Positions 17,543 through 25,568 of a DNA stretch of 64,000 nucleotides are shown piece by piece. The notes under the pieces are model-generated. The model was not told where the DNA came from and did not search any database. It was given only the letters and a program-made list of their open reading frames with translations. This DNA is from an uncultured Cohaesibacter sp. GTDB lineage: Bacteria > Pseudomonadota > Alphaproteobacteria > Rhizobiales > Cohaesibacteraceae. The stretch covers positions 4,036,501-4,100,500 of the forward strand of contig NZ_OY762934.1 of NCBI RefSeq assembly GCF_963667045.1, given 5' to 3'. How positions within the stretch are numbered: the stretch's first letter is position 1; each line of letters opens with the position of its first letter. The translations under genes were made by a program, and so were the position numbers.

Positions 17543-18397
17543 ATGGGAGAAATCGTACTGGCCGCCAAGGCCACACATGTGCCAACCATGGTCATGTCCG
17601 AACAAGATGGAAACCTGAAAGGCTGCCGACAGGCCGCGATTGACGGCCACGCCGAAATCGGCCGCCGCGCCCGGGAAGCCGGTGCTGACACCTTTGTCGT
17701 GCTGGACACGCATTGGCTGGTCAATGCGGCCTACCACATCAATGCCAATCATCGCTTCAAGGGCATGTTCACGTCGCATGAGTTTCCCCAATTCATCAAG
17801 GATCTGCCTTATGCATATGAGGGGAATGCGGTGCTGGGCGACCTGATCGCCGAGACCGCACGAGAAGACGGCGTCTACACCCTCAGCCATCAGGTGGATA
17901 GCCTTGATCTTGAATATGGCACACTGGTGCCGATGCGCTACATGAACGCGGATGCCGCGCTGAAGGTCGTCTCCGTTGCTGCCATGTGCACCGTTCACAG
18001 TCTCGACAGCTCGCGCAGGCTGGGTCTTGCCATCCGCAAGGCAATCGAAAAATCCGACGCCAAGGTCGCCCTGATCGCCTCGGGCTCGCTCAGCCACCAG
18101 ATCTGGCCCAACGATATCTACGCCGAGAACAATGGCACCTTCACCATTTCCTCGAAATTCAATGAGGTTGTGGATCGCCGGGTCTTGGAGATGTGGCAAA
18201 AGGGTGAGACCGAGCTCTTCCTCGACATGTTGCCTGACTATGCCAAATATTGCGATGGCGAGGGCGACATGCACGACACCATCATGCTGTTCGGGGCGCT
18301 TGGCTGGAAGGACTACAAGGGCAAGGGTGAGGTGATCACCGAATATTTCCCTTCATCCGGCACTGGCCAGACCAATGTCGTCTTCTCGCTCGACTGA
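17543..18397 (+). CDS. hpaD: 3,4-dihydroxyphenylacetate 2,3-dioxygenase, LigB (type II extradiol) class (HpaD)
   Basis: Ring-cleaving dioxygenase of the E. coli HpaD type, 284 residues. It aligns along its length with that family from memory: ATHVPTM near the start (first metal His), GCRQAAIDGH, VVLDTHWLVNAAYHIN, LEYGTLVPMRYMN, IASGSLSHQIW, and near the end GEGDMHDTIMLFGALGW and SSGTGQTN. RBS GGGAGG is upstream. It follows the TRAP genes by 63 bases, probably in the same transcript. It is unrelated in fold to the VOC dioxygenase at 10141 although both should cleave homoprotocatechuate. Confidence 0.9.
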   Translation: MGEIVLAAKATHVPTMVMSEQDGNLKGCRQAAIDGHAEIGRRAREAGADTFVVLDTHWLVNAAYHINANHRFKGMFTSHEFPQFIKDLPYAYEGNAVLGDLIAETAREDGVYTLSHQVDSLDLEYGTLVPMRYMNADAALKVVSVAAMCTVHSLDSSRRLGLAIRKAIEKSDAKVALIASGSLSHQIWPNDIYAENNGTFTISSKFNEVVDRRVLEMWQKGETELFLDMLPDYAKYCDGEGDMHDTIMLFGALGWKDYKGKGEVITEYFPSSGTGQTNVVFSLD

Positions 18398-18438
18398 CTT
18401 GGCACTCCAAAGAAAAGCAGATGTGTTGGCACGGGGTC

Positions 18439-18466
18439 TCAGGTCATCATGCAAGGGATGACCTGA
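18439..18466 (+). terminator. Hairpin after hpaD, possible terminator
   Basis: A 10-bp perfect stem, TCAGGTCATC paired with GATGACCTGA around an 8-base loop, 42 bases after the hpaD stop. There is no T run after it, so intrinsic termination is uncertain. Confidence 0.4.
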
Positions 18467-18730
18467 TCAGATGGCGTTCGTAAAATCTTGCTCTGGCCAG
18501 CTATCGCGCAAGCCCGGTATTGCAGCAAAAGGGATGCCGAGCCTCTTCTGCGTGCCGGTTTGCATCCCGAATCCTCGTAGTCGGAAAGATCTTACCGCGG
18601 GCGGTGGCGGATACTGGGGGCGCTGCTGATCCTCCTGTCAGCGAGGATGCCGCATTTAAGATCAGGTCTTTGGTGGACAGGCAGAAACTTTGCTGCTGAA
18701 GCGCATATCCAAAGTTGCATTTATATTTAA

Positions 18731-18742
18731 TTAACATGTGAA
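18731..18742. promoter_or_regulatory. Candidate HpaR operator upstream of the FAD hydroxylase
   Basis: TTAACATGTGAA, one mismatch from the TTAACATGTTAA palindrome, 46 bases before the hydroxylase ATG. The 390-base gap after hpaD otherwise holds only the hairpin at 18439. Confidence 0.5.
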
Positions 18743-18787
18743 ATAATGTCGCAAAGAGAGATCTGTGATGATCTGGGAGGAGAATTC

Positions 18788-20728
18788 ATGCAATTTCATC
18801 TCAATGGTTTCAAGCCGGGCAATTATCAAATTCCGGATGCTGCAAGGAAACCATATCCGAACCCGCCGGTTGAAGACCTGCCCGCAAAAGTCGATGTACT
18901 GATCGTGGGCACAGGTCCAGCCGGTTTGACCATGGCGCGTCAGATGAGCGAGTTTGCGGACATTACAACTTGTATTGTCGACAAGGAGCCTGGCCCGCTG
19001 CTGTTTGGACGTGCTGATGGTATTTCTTCACGCACCATGGAGATTATGGAAGCGTTTAACAGCAGCGAAATGGTCGTGAAAGAAACCTATCAGCTGAAGC
19101 AAAATACATTTTGGGAACCGGATCCGGAAAATCCGCAAAACATCAAACTGACCCATAAAATTCCTGACGCGAGAGCCGGGCTTTCCGAGTTTACCCATGG
19201 GATCGTCAATCAGGCGCGCCTTCATGAGCTCTTGCTGGACGGAATGGAAAATTCGATCACTGCTCTGCGTCCCCATTATTGCCGTGAGCTGGTTGATTTG
19301 GAGATAGACGACAGCCTGACACAGGATCTGGATGCTTACCCGATTACGGCCACATTCAAGCGCACCGACAAGGAGGGCAACGAAGCCGAGGAGATCGTCA
19401 AGGCTCGTTATGTCGTCGGCTGTGATGGCGCGCGAAGCAATGTGCGTAGAGCATTGGATATTCCGCTGCAGGGGGAATCTGCCAACAAGGCCTGGGGTGT
19501 CATGGACATTCTTCTCAATACGGATTTTCCCTATATCCGCGTCAAGAGTTTCCTCCAGTCCCACGACCATGGGGCCGTTATGACAATCCCTCGGGAAGGC
19601 GGATATCTCTGCAGGTTTTATGTGGAGCTGGACCTGCTCGACAAAGACAAGCGTGCGTCAGATGTCAAACTGACGGAGAAAGACCTGATAGCAAAGGCGC
19701 AGAAGGTATTCTGTCCTTACACGCTTGATGTGAAAGAGGTGGCCTGGTGGTCTGTCTATGAAGTGGGGCAGCGCATCGCAGAACGCTTTGACAACCGACC
19801 GCTTGGCAGCTCGGATGACATCATTCCCCGTGCGTTTGTGGCCGGAGATGCCTGCCACACCCATAGCCCGAAGGGCGGTTGGGGGCTGAACACCTCGCTG
19901 CCGGACACCTTCAATCTTGGATGGAAGCTGGCCGCGGTTCTGCAAGGTCGCAGCGATCCCAAGCTTTTGAGCACTTACGCCACGGAGCGTCGCAAGGTTG
20001 CGCAACAACTGATTGACGCAGATCGTGAGCTGTCGAAGCTGGTCGCCACCCGTCCGGTTGCCGGTGATGCATCCGACCAAGCCAAGATTGATACCGCCAA
20101 GATCGAAGCTTTCATGAAGCGGCAAAGCGGGTTCGTGGCGGGGACGTCGATTGAATACTACCCGTCATATATTTGCACCGGGCAGGAAAATCAGGAGTTG
20201 GCAACCGGTTTTCACATTGGTCAGCGGTTCCACTCCGCCGAAGCCACGCGTGTGGCCGATGGCCGAAGCCAGCATCTGGGGCATCTGGTAAAGGCGGATG
20301 GTCGCTGGCGCCTGTTTGTGTTTGGTGACGCGCAATCACCTTTGGAGCCGACTTCGGCCTCTGCCCGGTTGGTCGATTTCCTTGCCAATGATGAAAACTC
20401 GCCGGTGAAGAAATACACGCCGAAAGGGGCTGATATCGATGCGATCATCGATACCTATGCCGTCTTCCAGCAACAGGACTTGTCGATGCACGACCTGCAG
20501 GACTATCTGTGGCCGGCAAAAGGCAAATACGGGTTGCGGGATTACGAGAAGGTGTTTCAGACCGACCCAGACAAGGACATCTACGAGATGCGGGGCATTG
20601 ACCGGTCCAAAGGCTGTGTTGTGGTGGTCAGACCGGACCAACATATCGCGACCATCCTGCCTCTCGACGCGCATGAGCAACTCACTGAGTTCTTTGATGT
20701 GTTCATGCTTGATCAGCGTGGGCGGTAA
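18788..20728 (+). CDS. FAD-dependent aromatic monooxygenase, 3-hydroxybenzoate 4-hydroxylase (MobA)-like
   Basis: Single-component flavoprotein hydroxylase of 646 residues. FAD motifs are GTGPAGLTMA (N-terminal Rossmann), GCDGARSNVR (DG motif) and FVAGDACHTHSPKGGWGLN (GD motif). A thioredoxin-like C-terminal domain follows, as in phenol 2-monooxygenase and MobA. The start MQFHLNGFKPGN also matches MobA. The ATG at 18788 is right behind GGGAGGAGAATTC. The cluster has no HpaB/HpaC pair, so this enzyme is the best candidate to make homoprotocatechuate, for example from 3- or 4-hydroxyphenylacetate. The exact substrate cannot be read from sequence. Confidence 0.8.
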   Translation: MQFHLNGFKPGNYQIPDAARKPYPNPPVEDLPAKVDVLIVGTGPAGLTMARQMSEFADITTCIVDKEPGPLLFGRADGISSRTMEIMEAFNSSEMVVKETYQLKQNTFWEPDPENPQNIKLTHKIPDARAGLSEFTHGIVNQARLHELLLDGMENSITALRPHYCRELVDLEIDDSLTQDLDAYPITATFKRTDKEGNEAEEIVKARYVVGCDGARSNVRRALDIPLQGESANKAWGVMDILLNTDFPYIRVKSFLQSHDHGAVMTIPREGGYLCRFYVELDLLDKDKRASDVKLTEKDLIAKAQKVFCPYTLDVKEVAWWSVYEVGQRIAERFDNRPLGSSDDIIPRAFVAGDACHTHSPKGGWGLNTSLPDTFNLGWKLAAVLQGRSDPKLLSTYATERRKVAQQLIDADRELSKLVATRPVAGDASDQAKIDTAKIEAFMKRQSGFVAGTSIEYYPSYICTGQENQELATGFHIGQRFHSAEATRVADGRSQHLGHLVKADGRWRLFVFGDAQSPLEPTSASARLVDFLANDENSPVKKYTPKGADIDAIIDTYAVFQQQDLSMHDLQDYLWPAKGKYGLRDYEKVFQTDPDKDIYEMRGIDRSKGCVVVVRPDQHIATILPLDAHEQLTEFFDVFMLDQRGR

Positions 20729-20995
20729 GTTGCCGTAAATCGGATGTGCCGATCCCTTCAGATAGGGGGGATCGGCATGAAATGCCTCGGCCAGTTCAGC
20801 CGGGGCAGAGATCCACCTCAGGGGACGTCGAGGTTTCACAACTCATCGCAACAGAGGCAGCTGGGGTCGCGCTGCGCAAGCTGGCCTTTGAGGGATGGCG
20901 GCGCCTGTCCCTCACATTCCTTGGTGCGCGCGGCTTTGATCGCTTTTCTAAATGTCAAAGCTCTCACGCGAAGGTAGAACTTGCTTCAATTAAAT

Positions 20996-21007
20996 TTAAC
21001 ATGTTAA
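20996..21007. promoter_or_regulatory. Candidate HpaR operator upstream of dctP
   Basis: Perfect palindrome TTAACATGTTAA, 92 bases before the dctP start codon. The 21 bases 20991-21011 are identical to those before hpaF (8071-8091), which argues for a shared regulator. Confidence 0.6.
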
Positions 21008-21099
21008 GTATAAATGCGTGGGGAGCATGTTGCGTGTGGGCGAGGAGAGGAAACTCGTCACCACAAGGCTTCCCAACTGACAATCTGGGAGGAACAGAC

Positions 21100-22122
21100 A
21101 TGAACATCTTTAAACGCACTATTCTTGCAGGGGCAGGTTTTGTCGCTACGCTGACAGCCATGCCAGCTTACGCAGCAACAGAGCTTGTCTTGTCAAGCTG
21201 GCTACCGCCACGCCATCAGCTTGTAGAGGGGGCGATCAAGCCTTGGGCAAAGCAGGTTGAAGAGGTCACCGAAGGCCGAGTAACCATCCGCGTGCTGGCC
21301 AAACCGCTCGGTGCACCACCCGCCCATTACGACATGGCACGTGATGGCGTCGCCGATATCACCTACGGGCTGCACAGCTTCGTAAACGATGGCCGGTTCC
21401 TGCGGTCGCGCGTCGGTCAGTTCTCTTTTCTTGGCAATGATGCCGTGAGCGTGTCGAAGAGCTTCTGGACCGTATATACTGAAGACCTCGACGCTGCCGC
21501 CGAACATGAAGGTACACATATCCTTGGTCTTTTCACCCATGGCCCGGGGGCGCTTCTGTCCAAAGACAAGCATTTCAAGGCAGCGAGCGATTTTTCCGGC
21601 TTCAAAGTGCGTACACCGGGAGGCTATCCGGCAGATCTGCTGAAGGGTATGGGTGCCACAACGCTGTTTATGTCTTCGGGCGAGGTTTATGAAAAGCTGA
21701 CGCGCGGCGTGATCGACGGTGTTTGTATGCCGTTGGACTCGCTTCTGGCCTTCAAACTCGAAAAGCATCTCACCGATGTGATGACCGTCAGCGGCGGGCT
21801 TTACAATACCTCCTGGTTCCTCGTCATGAACCAGGCCAAATGGGACGGTATCTCCCCGGAAGATCAGGAGGCAATCATGTCCGTTTCCGGTCTGGCCTTC
21901 TCGGAGCTGGCCGGCAAGGCATGGGACGAAAAAGATGCGGAGGGCTTTGAAGCGACCGGCAAGGCAGGCATCAATGTTTATCCTGCAGATGATGCGGTGC
22001 TCGATCAGCTCCTGTCCGTTGCGGCCCCGCTGGAAAAGGCATGGGTCGAAGAAGTGAGTGCACAGGGGTTTGACGCTGCGGGTGCATTGGCCAAGATGCA
22101 GACCGCGAAACCTTCTAACTGA
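21100..22122 (+). CDS. dctP: TRAP transporter substrate-binding protein (DctP), intact
   Basis: Periplasmic receptor of 340 residues with a cleavable signal peptide (ending AYA). It shows the DctP order: TELVLSSWLPPRHQL, IKPWAKQVEEVTEGRVTIRV, the ligand-site region FKVRTPGGYPADLLKGMGA, and TRGVIDGVCMPLDS before the C-terminal helices SWFLVMNQAKWDGI. The ATG at 21100 follows GGGAGG; the frame is open upstream, but that extension has no leader features. It lies apart from its dctQM genes yet carries the same operator, so it probably supplies the receptor for them in place of the deleted copy at 15242. Confidence 0.92.
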   Translation: MNIFKRTILAGAGFVATLTAMPAYAATELVLSSWLPPRHQLVEGAIKPWAKQVEEVTEGRVTIRVLAKPLGAPPAHYDMARDGVADITYGLHSFVNDGRFLRSRVGQFSFLGNDAVSVSKSFWTVYTEDLDAAAEHEGTHILGLFTHGPGALLSKDKHFKAASDFSGFKVRTPGGYPADLLKGMGATTLFMSSGEVYEKLTRGVIDGVCMPLDSLLAFKLEKHLTDVMTVSGGLYNTSWFLVMNQAKWDGISPEDQEAIMSVSGLAFSELAGKAWDEKDAEGFEATGKAGINVYPADDAVLDQLLSVAAPLEKAWVEEVSAQGFDAAGALAKMQTAKPSN

Positions 22123-22544
22123 TGCGTCCGGCTTTTAATCTGGGACTCCAGATAAAGAAATAGCCCAAGCAGTGTTCATAAGTTGCGCAGCGTTCGACCA
22201 AAAACTGTGATTCAGGTTTTTGGCCGAGCGCTTTAAGCCGTCTCTCTCTTGGCGAAGTCTTTTCAAGGGCCCATTAAGGGCTCTGACCAGCAATCCACGC
22301 GTAGAACCGATTCAGATTTTCCGAGCCACTTCCTCAGGAATGGCGCTGAAAACTCATGCGTCTTGGCTGGCGTGTGATCGGGATTTTCTGCTTGCAAGGT
22401 GGATCTGGTTGAACATCAAGTGTAAAATCGCTGCTTAATAGAGGCGCGGGGTCGAAAGTCTTGGAAATGAACGCTTTAATGCCGTAGTGAAAGCCGGGGA
22501 TGTCCGTCACTCGCAGATGAGCTTGATTTGAAAAGAGTAGTGCC
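22123..22544. other. Intergenic stretch with an imperfect hairpin, no gene seen
   Basis: Contains a 15-base imperfect inverted repeat (22191-22205 with 22216-22230, 13 of 15 paired; core CCAAAAAC/GTTTTTGG) about 70 bases after dctP. It is terminator-like in position but has no T run. The rest shows no recognisable gene. Confidence 0.45.
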
Positions 22545-23765
22545 ATGACCAAGAACGTTACAATCATTCGCGCAAGCGAAAAATTCAACAAGGCAGCCGA
22601 AACTCTCGCTTCGGATCACGACCGTTTCGTAAATGATATCATTACCCTGACGGAAATTCCGGCTCCTCCCTTCAAGGAAGAGAGGCGCAGTGAAGCCTAT
22701 GAGGCGATGTTTAGAGCTCTTGGTCTGGAAGACGTCGCCCGAGACGAAGTCAATAACGTTACCGGCCTGCGCCGTGGAATCGGAAACGGTGCCCTTGTGG
22801 TGGTGGCCGCGCATCTTGATACGGTCTTTCCGGAAGGAACCGATGTAACAGTGAAGCGCGAGGGCACAAAGCTGATGGCGCCCGGAATTGGCGATGACAC
22901 CCGCGGCCTAGCCACTTTGCTTGCTTTCATTCGTGCCCTTGATGCGGCGGACATAGAAACCGAACAGGATATTCTTTTCGTTGGCAACGTGGGAGAAGAG
23001 GGGCTGGGAGATTTGCGCGGAACCCGGCATCTTTTCACCAAAAGCGCCTATAAGGACAAGATCGGTTGCTTTTTCACCTTTGACGGCATCGAGCCGCAGG
23101 ACCTGACCACAGGTGCTGTCGGGTCATCCCGCTATCGCATTACGTTCAGGGGGCCCGGTGGCCACAGTCTTGGTGCGTTCGGCACGGTCAACCCGGCTTA
23201 TGCCCTTGGCCATTTCCTCGTTGGAATGTCCAGATTGGAAGCCCCGAGCGATCCGCGCAGTTCCTATTGTGCCAGCGTTTTCAGCGGTGGGACGTCAGTC
23301 AACGCCATTCCGGAAGCCGTTTGGGTCGAGATTGATCTGCGCTCTGAGGATGCGGATGTTCTGAAGCAGCTGAATGATGACGTTCGCCAACTGATCAAGG
23401 ATGCCGTTGCCTATGAAAATGGCCGTGGAAACACAGCGTCTGGCGAAATTTCTGCAGACGTCGAGCAGATCGGCAATCGCCCTGCGGGGGCCACAGACAC
23501 GAATTCGGATATCGTCAGGGCCTGCTGCGAAGCATTGACCATTTTGGGCTATCAGCCGGACCTGTCTGCCTCCTCTACGGATGCCAATATCCCGATGTCA
23601 CTCGGTATTCCGGCTGTCAATTTCGGTCATGGTGGAACTGGTGGCAATGCTCATCGCCTTGATGAGTGGATCGACGTGGAACCGACAGAGAGCGTGCGTG
23701 GGCTGACCGCAGGGCTTCTTGCGGTCGTTGCAACAGCAGGGCTTTTCGAAGGCCAGGGTCATTAG
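22545..23765 (+). CDS. M20-family metallopeptidase / amidohydrolase
   Basis: Cytosolic di-zinc hydrolase of 406 residues. The metal and catalytic motifs are in order: AAHLDTVFP (His ligand and catalytic Asp), APGIGDDTRG (bridging Asp), GNVGEEGLGD (catalytic Glu and ligand), TFDGIEP, a dimerisation lid with GGHSLGAFG, and the last ligand in GHGGTGGNAHRLDEW. This resembles peptidase T and acyl-amino-acid hydrolases. It stands 422 bases after dctP with no operator palindrome of its own. A role in releasing an aromatic acid from an amino-acid conjugate is possible but is only a guess from location. Confidence 0.85.
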   Translation: MTKNVTIIRASEKFNKAAETLASDHDRFVNDIITLTEIPAPPFKEERRSEAYEAMFRALGLEDVARDEVNNVTGLRRGIGNGALVVVAAHLDTVFPEGTDVTVKREGTKLMAPGIGDDTRGLATLLAFIRALDAADIETEQDILFVGNVGEEGLGDLRGTRHLFTKSAYKDKIGCFFTFDGIEPQDLTTGAVGSSRYRITFRGPGGHSLGAFGTVNPAYALGHFLVGMSRLEAPSDPRSSYCASVFSGGTSVNAIPEAVWVEIDLRSEDADVLKQLNDDVRQLIKDAVAYENGRGNTASGEISADVEQIGNRPAGATDTNSDIVRACCEALTILGYQPDLSASSTDANIPMSLGIPAVNFGHGGTGGNAHRLDEWIDVEPTESVRGLTAGLLAVVATAGLFEGQGH

Positions 23766-23781
23766 GCCTGCCTGATTTTAT

Positions 23782-24072
23782 ATGTTCGTGGCTGCCAACC
23801 CGGGTCCCCTTACGTGCTTCATAGCGCTCACAACGTCCTGCACCGCACAAGCTTCCACGCTCGACCTTGCCAATAACGGAGGCCATTTCCGCGTTTTCAA
23901 ATCGACAGGGGCGAAGTATGTCCGCTTCGGATCATACGAGAAAGCCTGTTACGCTTTCACCACCTATAACCGATCCGGTGGGCAGGTGCTCAAAGGGCTG
24001 AAGCTGCGGCGTGAATATGGCGATACAAAGCGCATTGGCGAACTTGAGCTTTGCCTGGAGGGATTGAAGTGA
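23782..24072 (+). pseudogene. C-terminal fragment of a phage-type lysozyme (GH24-like)
   Basis: The 96-codon frame ends with YEKACYAFTTYNRSGGQVL and RREYGDTKRIGELELCLEGL. This resembles the C-terminus of alphaproteobacterial phage endolysins of the T4-lysozyme fold, where an aromatic/Asn-x-x-GG segment and a GL-x-x-RR-x-x-E helix are typical. The catalytic N-terminal half (Glu and Asp/Thr) is absent. The first 30 residues look unrelated, so the real fragment probably begins near 23870. Its stop overlaps the next start by GTGA, as in lysis cassettes. Assignment is tentative. Confidence 0.45.
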
Positions 24073-24311
24073 CCTTTATCCTTTCCCTCTTTACCAACTG
24101 GCGGGTGGTCCTCGGGGTAGTCTGTGGCCTTGGTCTCCTCGTCTCCCATGGTGTCGCTTACTGGAAGGGCTACTCAAACGCCTCACAAGCTTACCAGATG
24201 GCCGCTCTGGCCCAGCTGTGCACGGGCGTGAGGGCGGGGCGTAATGTGCGGATCGAGCGCGCCACCCAACGGAAGTTTCTGGCCCTCTGCCGGAGAGGCC
24301 GCTTGCCTTGA
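24069..24311 (+). CDS. Small single-span membrane protein, spanin/Rz-like, possibly truncated
   Basis: An 80-residue product starting with GTG. One hydrophobic segment (residues 12-30, WRVVLGVVCGLGLLV) is followed by a short Ala/Gln helix, the layout of an inner-membrane spanin (Rz). The start overlaps the lysozyme-fragment stop, the classic lysis-module order. After about residue 60 the frame loses character, and a different frame (24244-24456) continues with LREALLIKPLKALGLDE, so a frameshift may have cut the original protein. Function is inferred from position; no firm family match. Confidence 0.35.
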   Translation: MTFILSLFTNWRVVLGVVCGLGLLVSHGVAYWKGYSNASQAYQMAALAQLCTGVRAGRNVRIERATQRKFLALCRRGRLP

Positions 24312-24456
24312 ATATAAAAGATTGCGGGAAGCCCTGTTGATCAAGCCATTGAAAGCGCTCGGGCTTGATGAAAGCGAACTGTCGCAGGTGGCTACAACCC
24401 TGCGCATGGTCTCTGGCAACTATGATCAGGCCGCACGAGCCGCCGCCGCGATGTAA

Positions 24457-24783
24457 GGCAAACGCTGATTTTTTGAAGCCGGTTAAACACTTCTCTCATG
24501 TCTCATGTGAGACTGCCCGCTCATGAAGCGTTCCTATCGTATCGGTGCAATCGGGAGGTGGCCTGTTCCCGCAGCAGTTGCCGTGTCATGCGGGTCAAGC
24601 AGAGGGGAAAAGGGGCTGACACTCGTCTGTTGTTCGTATTGTTGTTTAAATCTCTGGTATCTCATGCTTTTCCGTTTGAAACACAAAGCCTGCGGGTTTA
24701 ACGTGCCGGACATCACAAAAGCTTCATAGTGTGAGGAGCGCCAGTTCTCTGGCTGTCTCTTTCGCGTTCAGAAGCAAACAGAG
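24457..24783. other. Intergenic stretch before tRNA-Glu, nothing recognised
   Basis: Only short overlapping frames without family features. It separates the phage-like remnant from the tRNA gene and probably contains the tRNA promoter. Confidence 0.4.
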
Positions 24784-24859
24784 GCGCCCTTCGTCTAGTG
24801 GTCTAGGACGCCGCCCTCTCACGGCGGCAACACGGGTTCGAACCCCGTAGGGCGTACCA
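24784..24859 (+). tRNA. tRNA-Glu (anticodon CTC), CCA encoded
   Basis: 76 bases fold as a cloverleaf. The acceptor GCGCCCT pairs with AGGGCGT (first pair G-U). The D-arm contains TCTAGTGGTCTAGGA, the anticodon stem CCGCC/GGCGG holds the loop CTCTCAC with anticodon CTC, and the T-arm has the loop TTCGAAC between CGGG and CCCG. Discriminator A and CCA follow. Identity Glu from the CTC anticodon and the typical TTCGTCTAGTGG start. Its 3' end is duplicated at 6373. Confidence 0.95.
24844..24859 (+). repeat. tRNA-Glu 3' end, right copy of the att-like direct repeat
   Basis: Last 16 bases of the tRNA (CCCGTAGGGCGTACCA), identical and in the same orientation to 6373-6388. The two copies are 18.5 kb apart and enclose the whole aromatic cluster and the phage-like remnant. 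The tRNA body lies on the inner side of this copy, opposite to the usual tRNA-integration geometry. Confidence 0.5.
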
Positions 24860-25036
24860 AACCTCAGTCCAACAGTGCGGTATAGATGACCCAAGGCAGG
24901 ATTGCTCTGCCTTTTTGGGGTATTGTGAGGTGTTTCGGCGAGACTTTGCGGCTTGCCCTCTTGCTTTTCCTTGTCATGCGTCGCAAGTTTTTCTCGTCAC
25001 TTGCGGATTTTTATTGTTGATTTTCAAGAGGGGCAG

Positions 25037-25468
25037 ATGTCTTCCAGACCCGGTTTTGATGAATGGGTGCTTGAGTGCGCCGATGCCGTTGCCAGACGCA
25101 GCCGTGATCCATCCACCAAGGTGGGCTGCGTGATCGTGCGCCCGGACAAGAGCTTTGCCGCTGTCGGCTATAACGGCTTCCCCCGTTCGATGGAGGACCG
25201 TGGCGAATGGTGGGACTCACGTGAAGAGAAATATGATCGCGTCATCCATGCCGAGATGAACGCTCTGGCTGCCATGAAGGAGCCTGCCAGGGGCTGCATC
25301 GTCTATGTCACCCACCCGCCCTGCAAGGAATGCACGAAGTTCCTCGCCGCTCATCAGGTCGCCAAGGTCGTCTGGCGCCATAATGATGGCATTCAGGGGC
25401 GTTTCGATACCACCCGCAGCGAGGAGATCCTCACTGACTGTGGCATCGCGTTCGAGGTGGTGGGGTAA
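25037..25468 (+). CDS. Deoxycytidylate (dCMP) deaminase
   Basis: Zinc enzyme deaminating dCMP to dUMP for dTTP synthesis. The 143-residue protein has the cytidine-deaminase-like core: RRSRDPSTKVGCVIV, NGFPRSMEDRGEWWDSREEK, the zinc and proton-shuttle motif HAEMNAL, and PPCKECTKFL with two Cys ligands. Length and the inserted NGFPR loop fit the ComEB/dCMP deaminase family. The ATG at 25037 is preceded by AGAGGGG; upstream in-frame starts would add an unrelated tail. The gene stands alone on this side of the tRNA, where the core genome seems to resume. Confidence 0.88.
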   Translation: MSSRPGFDEWVLECADAVARRSRDPSTKVGCVIVRPDKSFAAVGYNGFPRSMEDRGEWWDSREEKYDRVIHAEMNALAAMKEPARGCIVYVTHPPCKECTKFLAAHQVAKVVWRHNDGIQGRFDTTRSEEILTDCGIAFEVVG

Positions 25469-25568
25469 CGCGCCGACATGATGCCGTGATCTGGTCTCTT
25501 GCATCTCCCAACCTGCCCGCCTAAAACGGATGGCACGTTTGCGCCTTTCATGCATCCAAGGAATTTTC

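Noticed and set aside
10141-18397. The two dioxygenase genes as a gene duplication
   Set aside because: They share no motifs, fold or length pattern (VOC versus LigB), so they are analogues of separate origin.
24498-24729. Short overlapping frames before tRNA-Glu
   Set aside because: Cys/Arg-rich products without features, overlapping each other on both strands; noncoding sequence is more likely.
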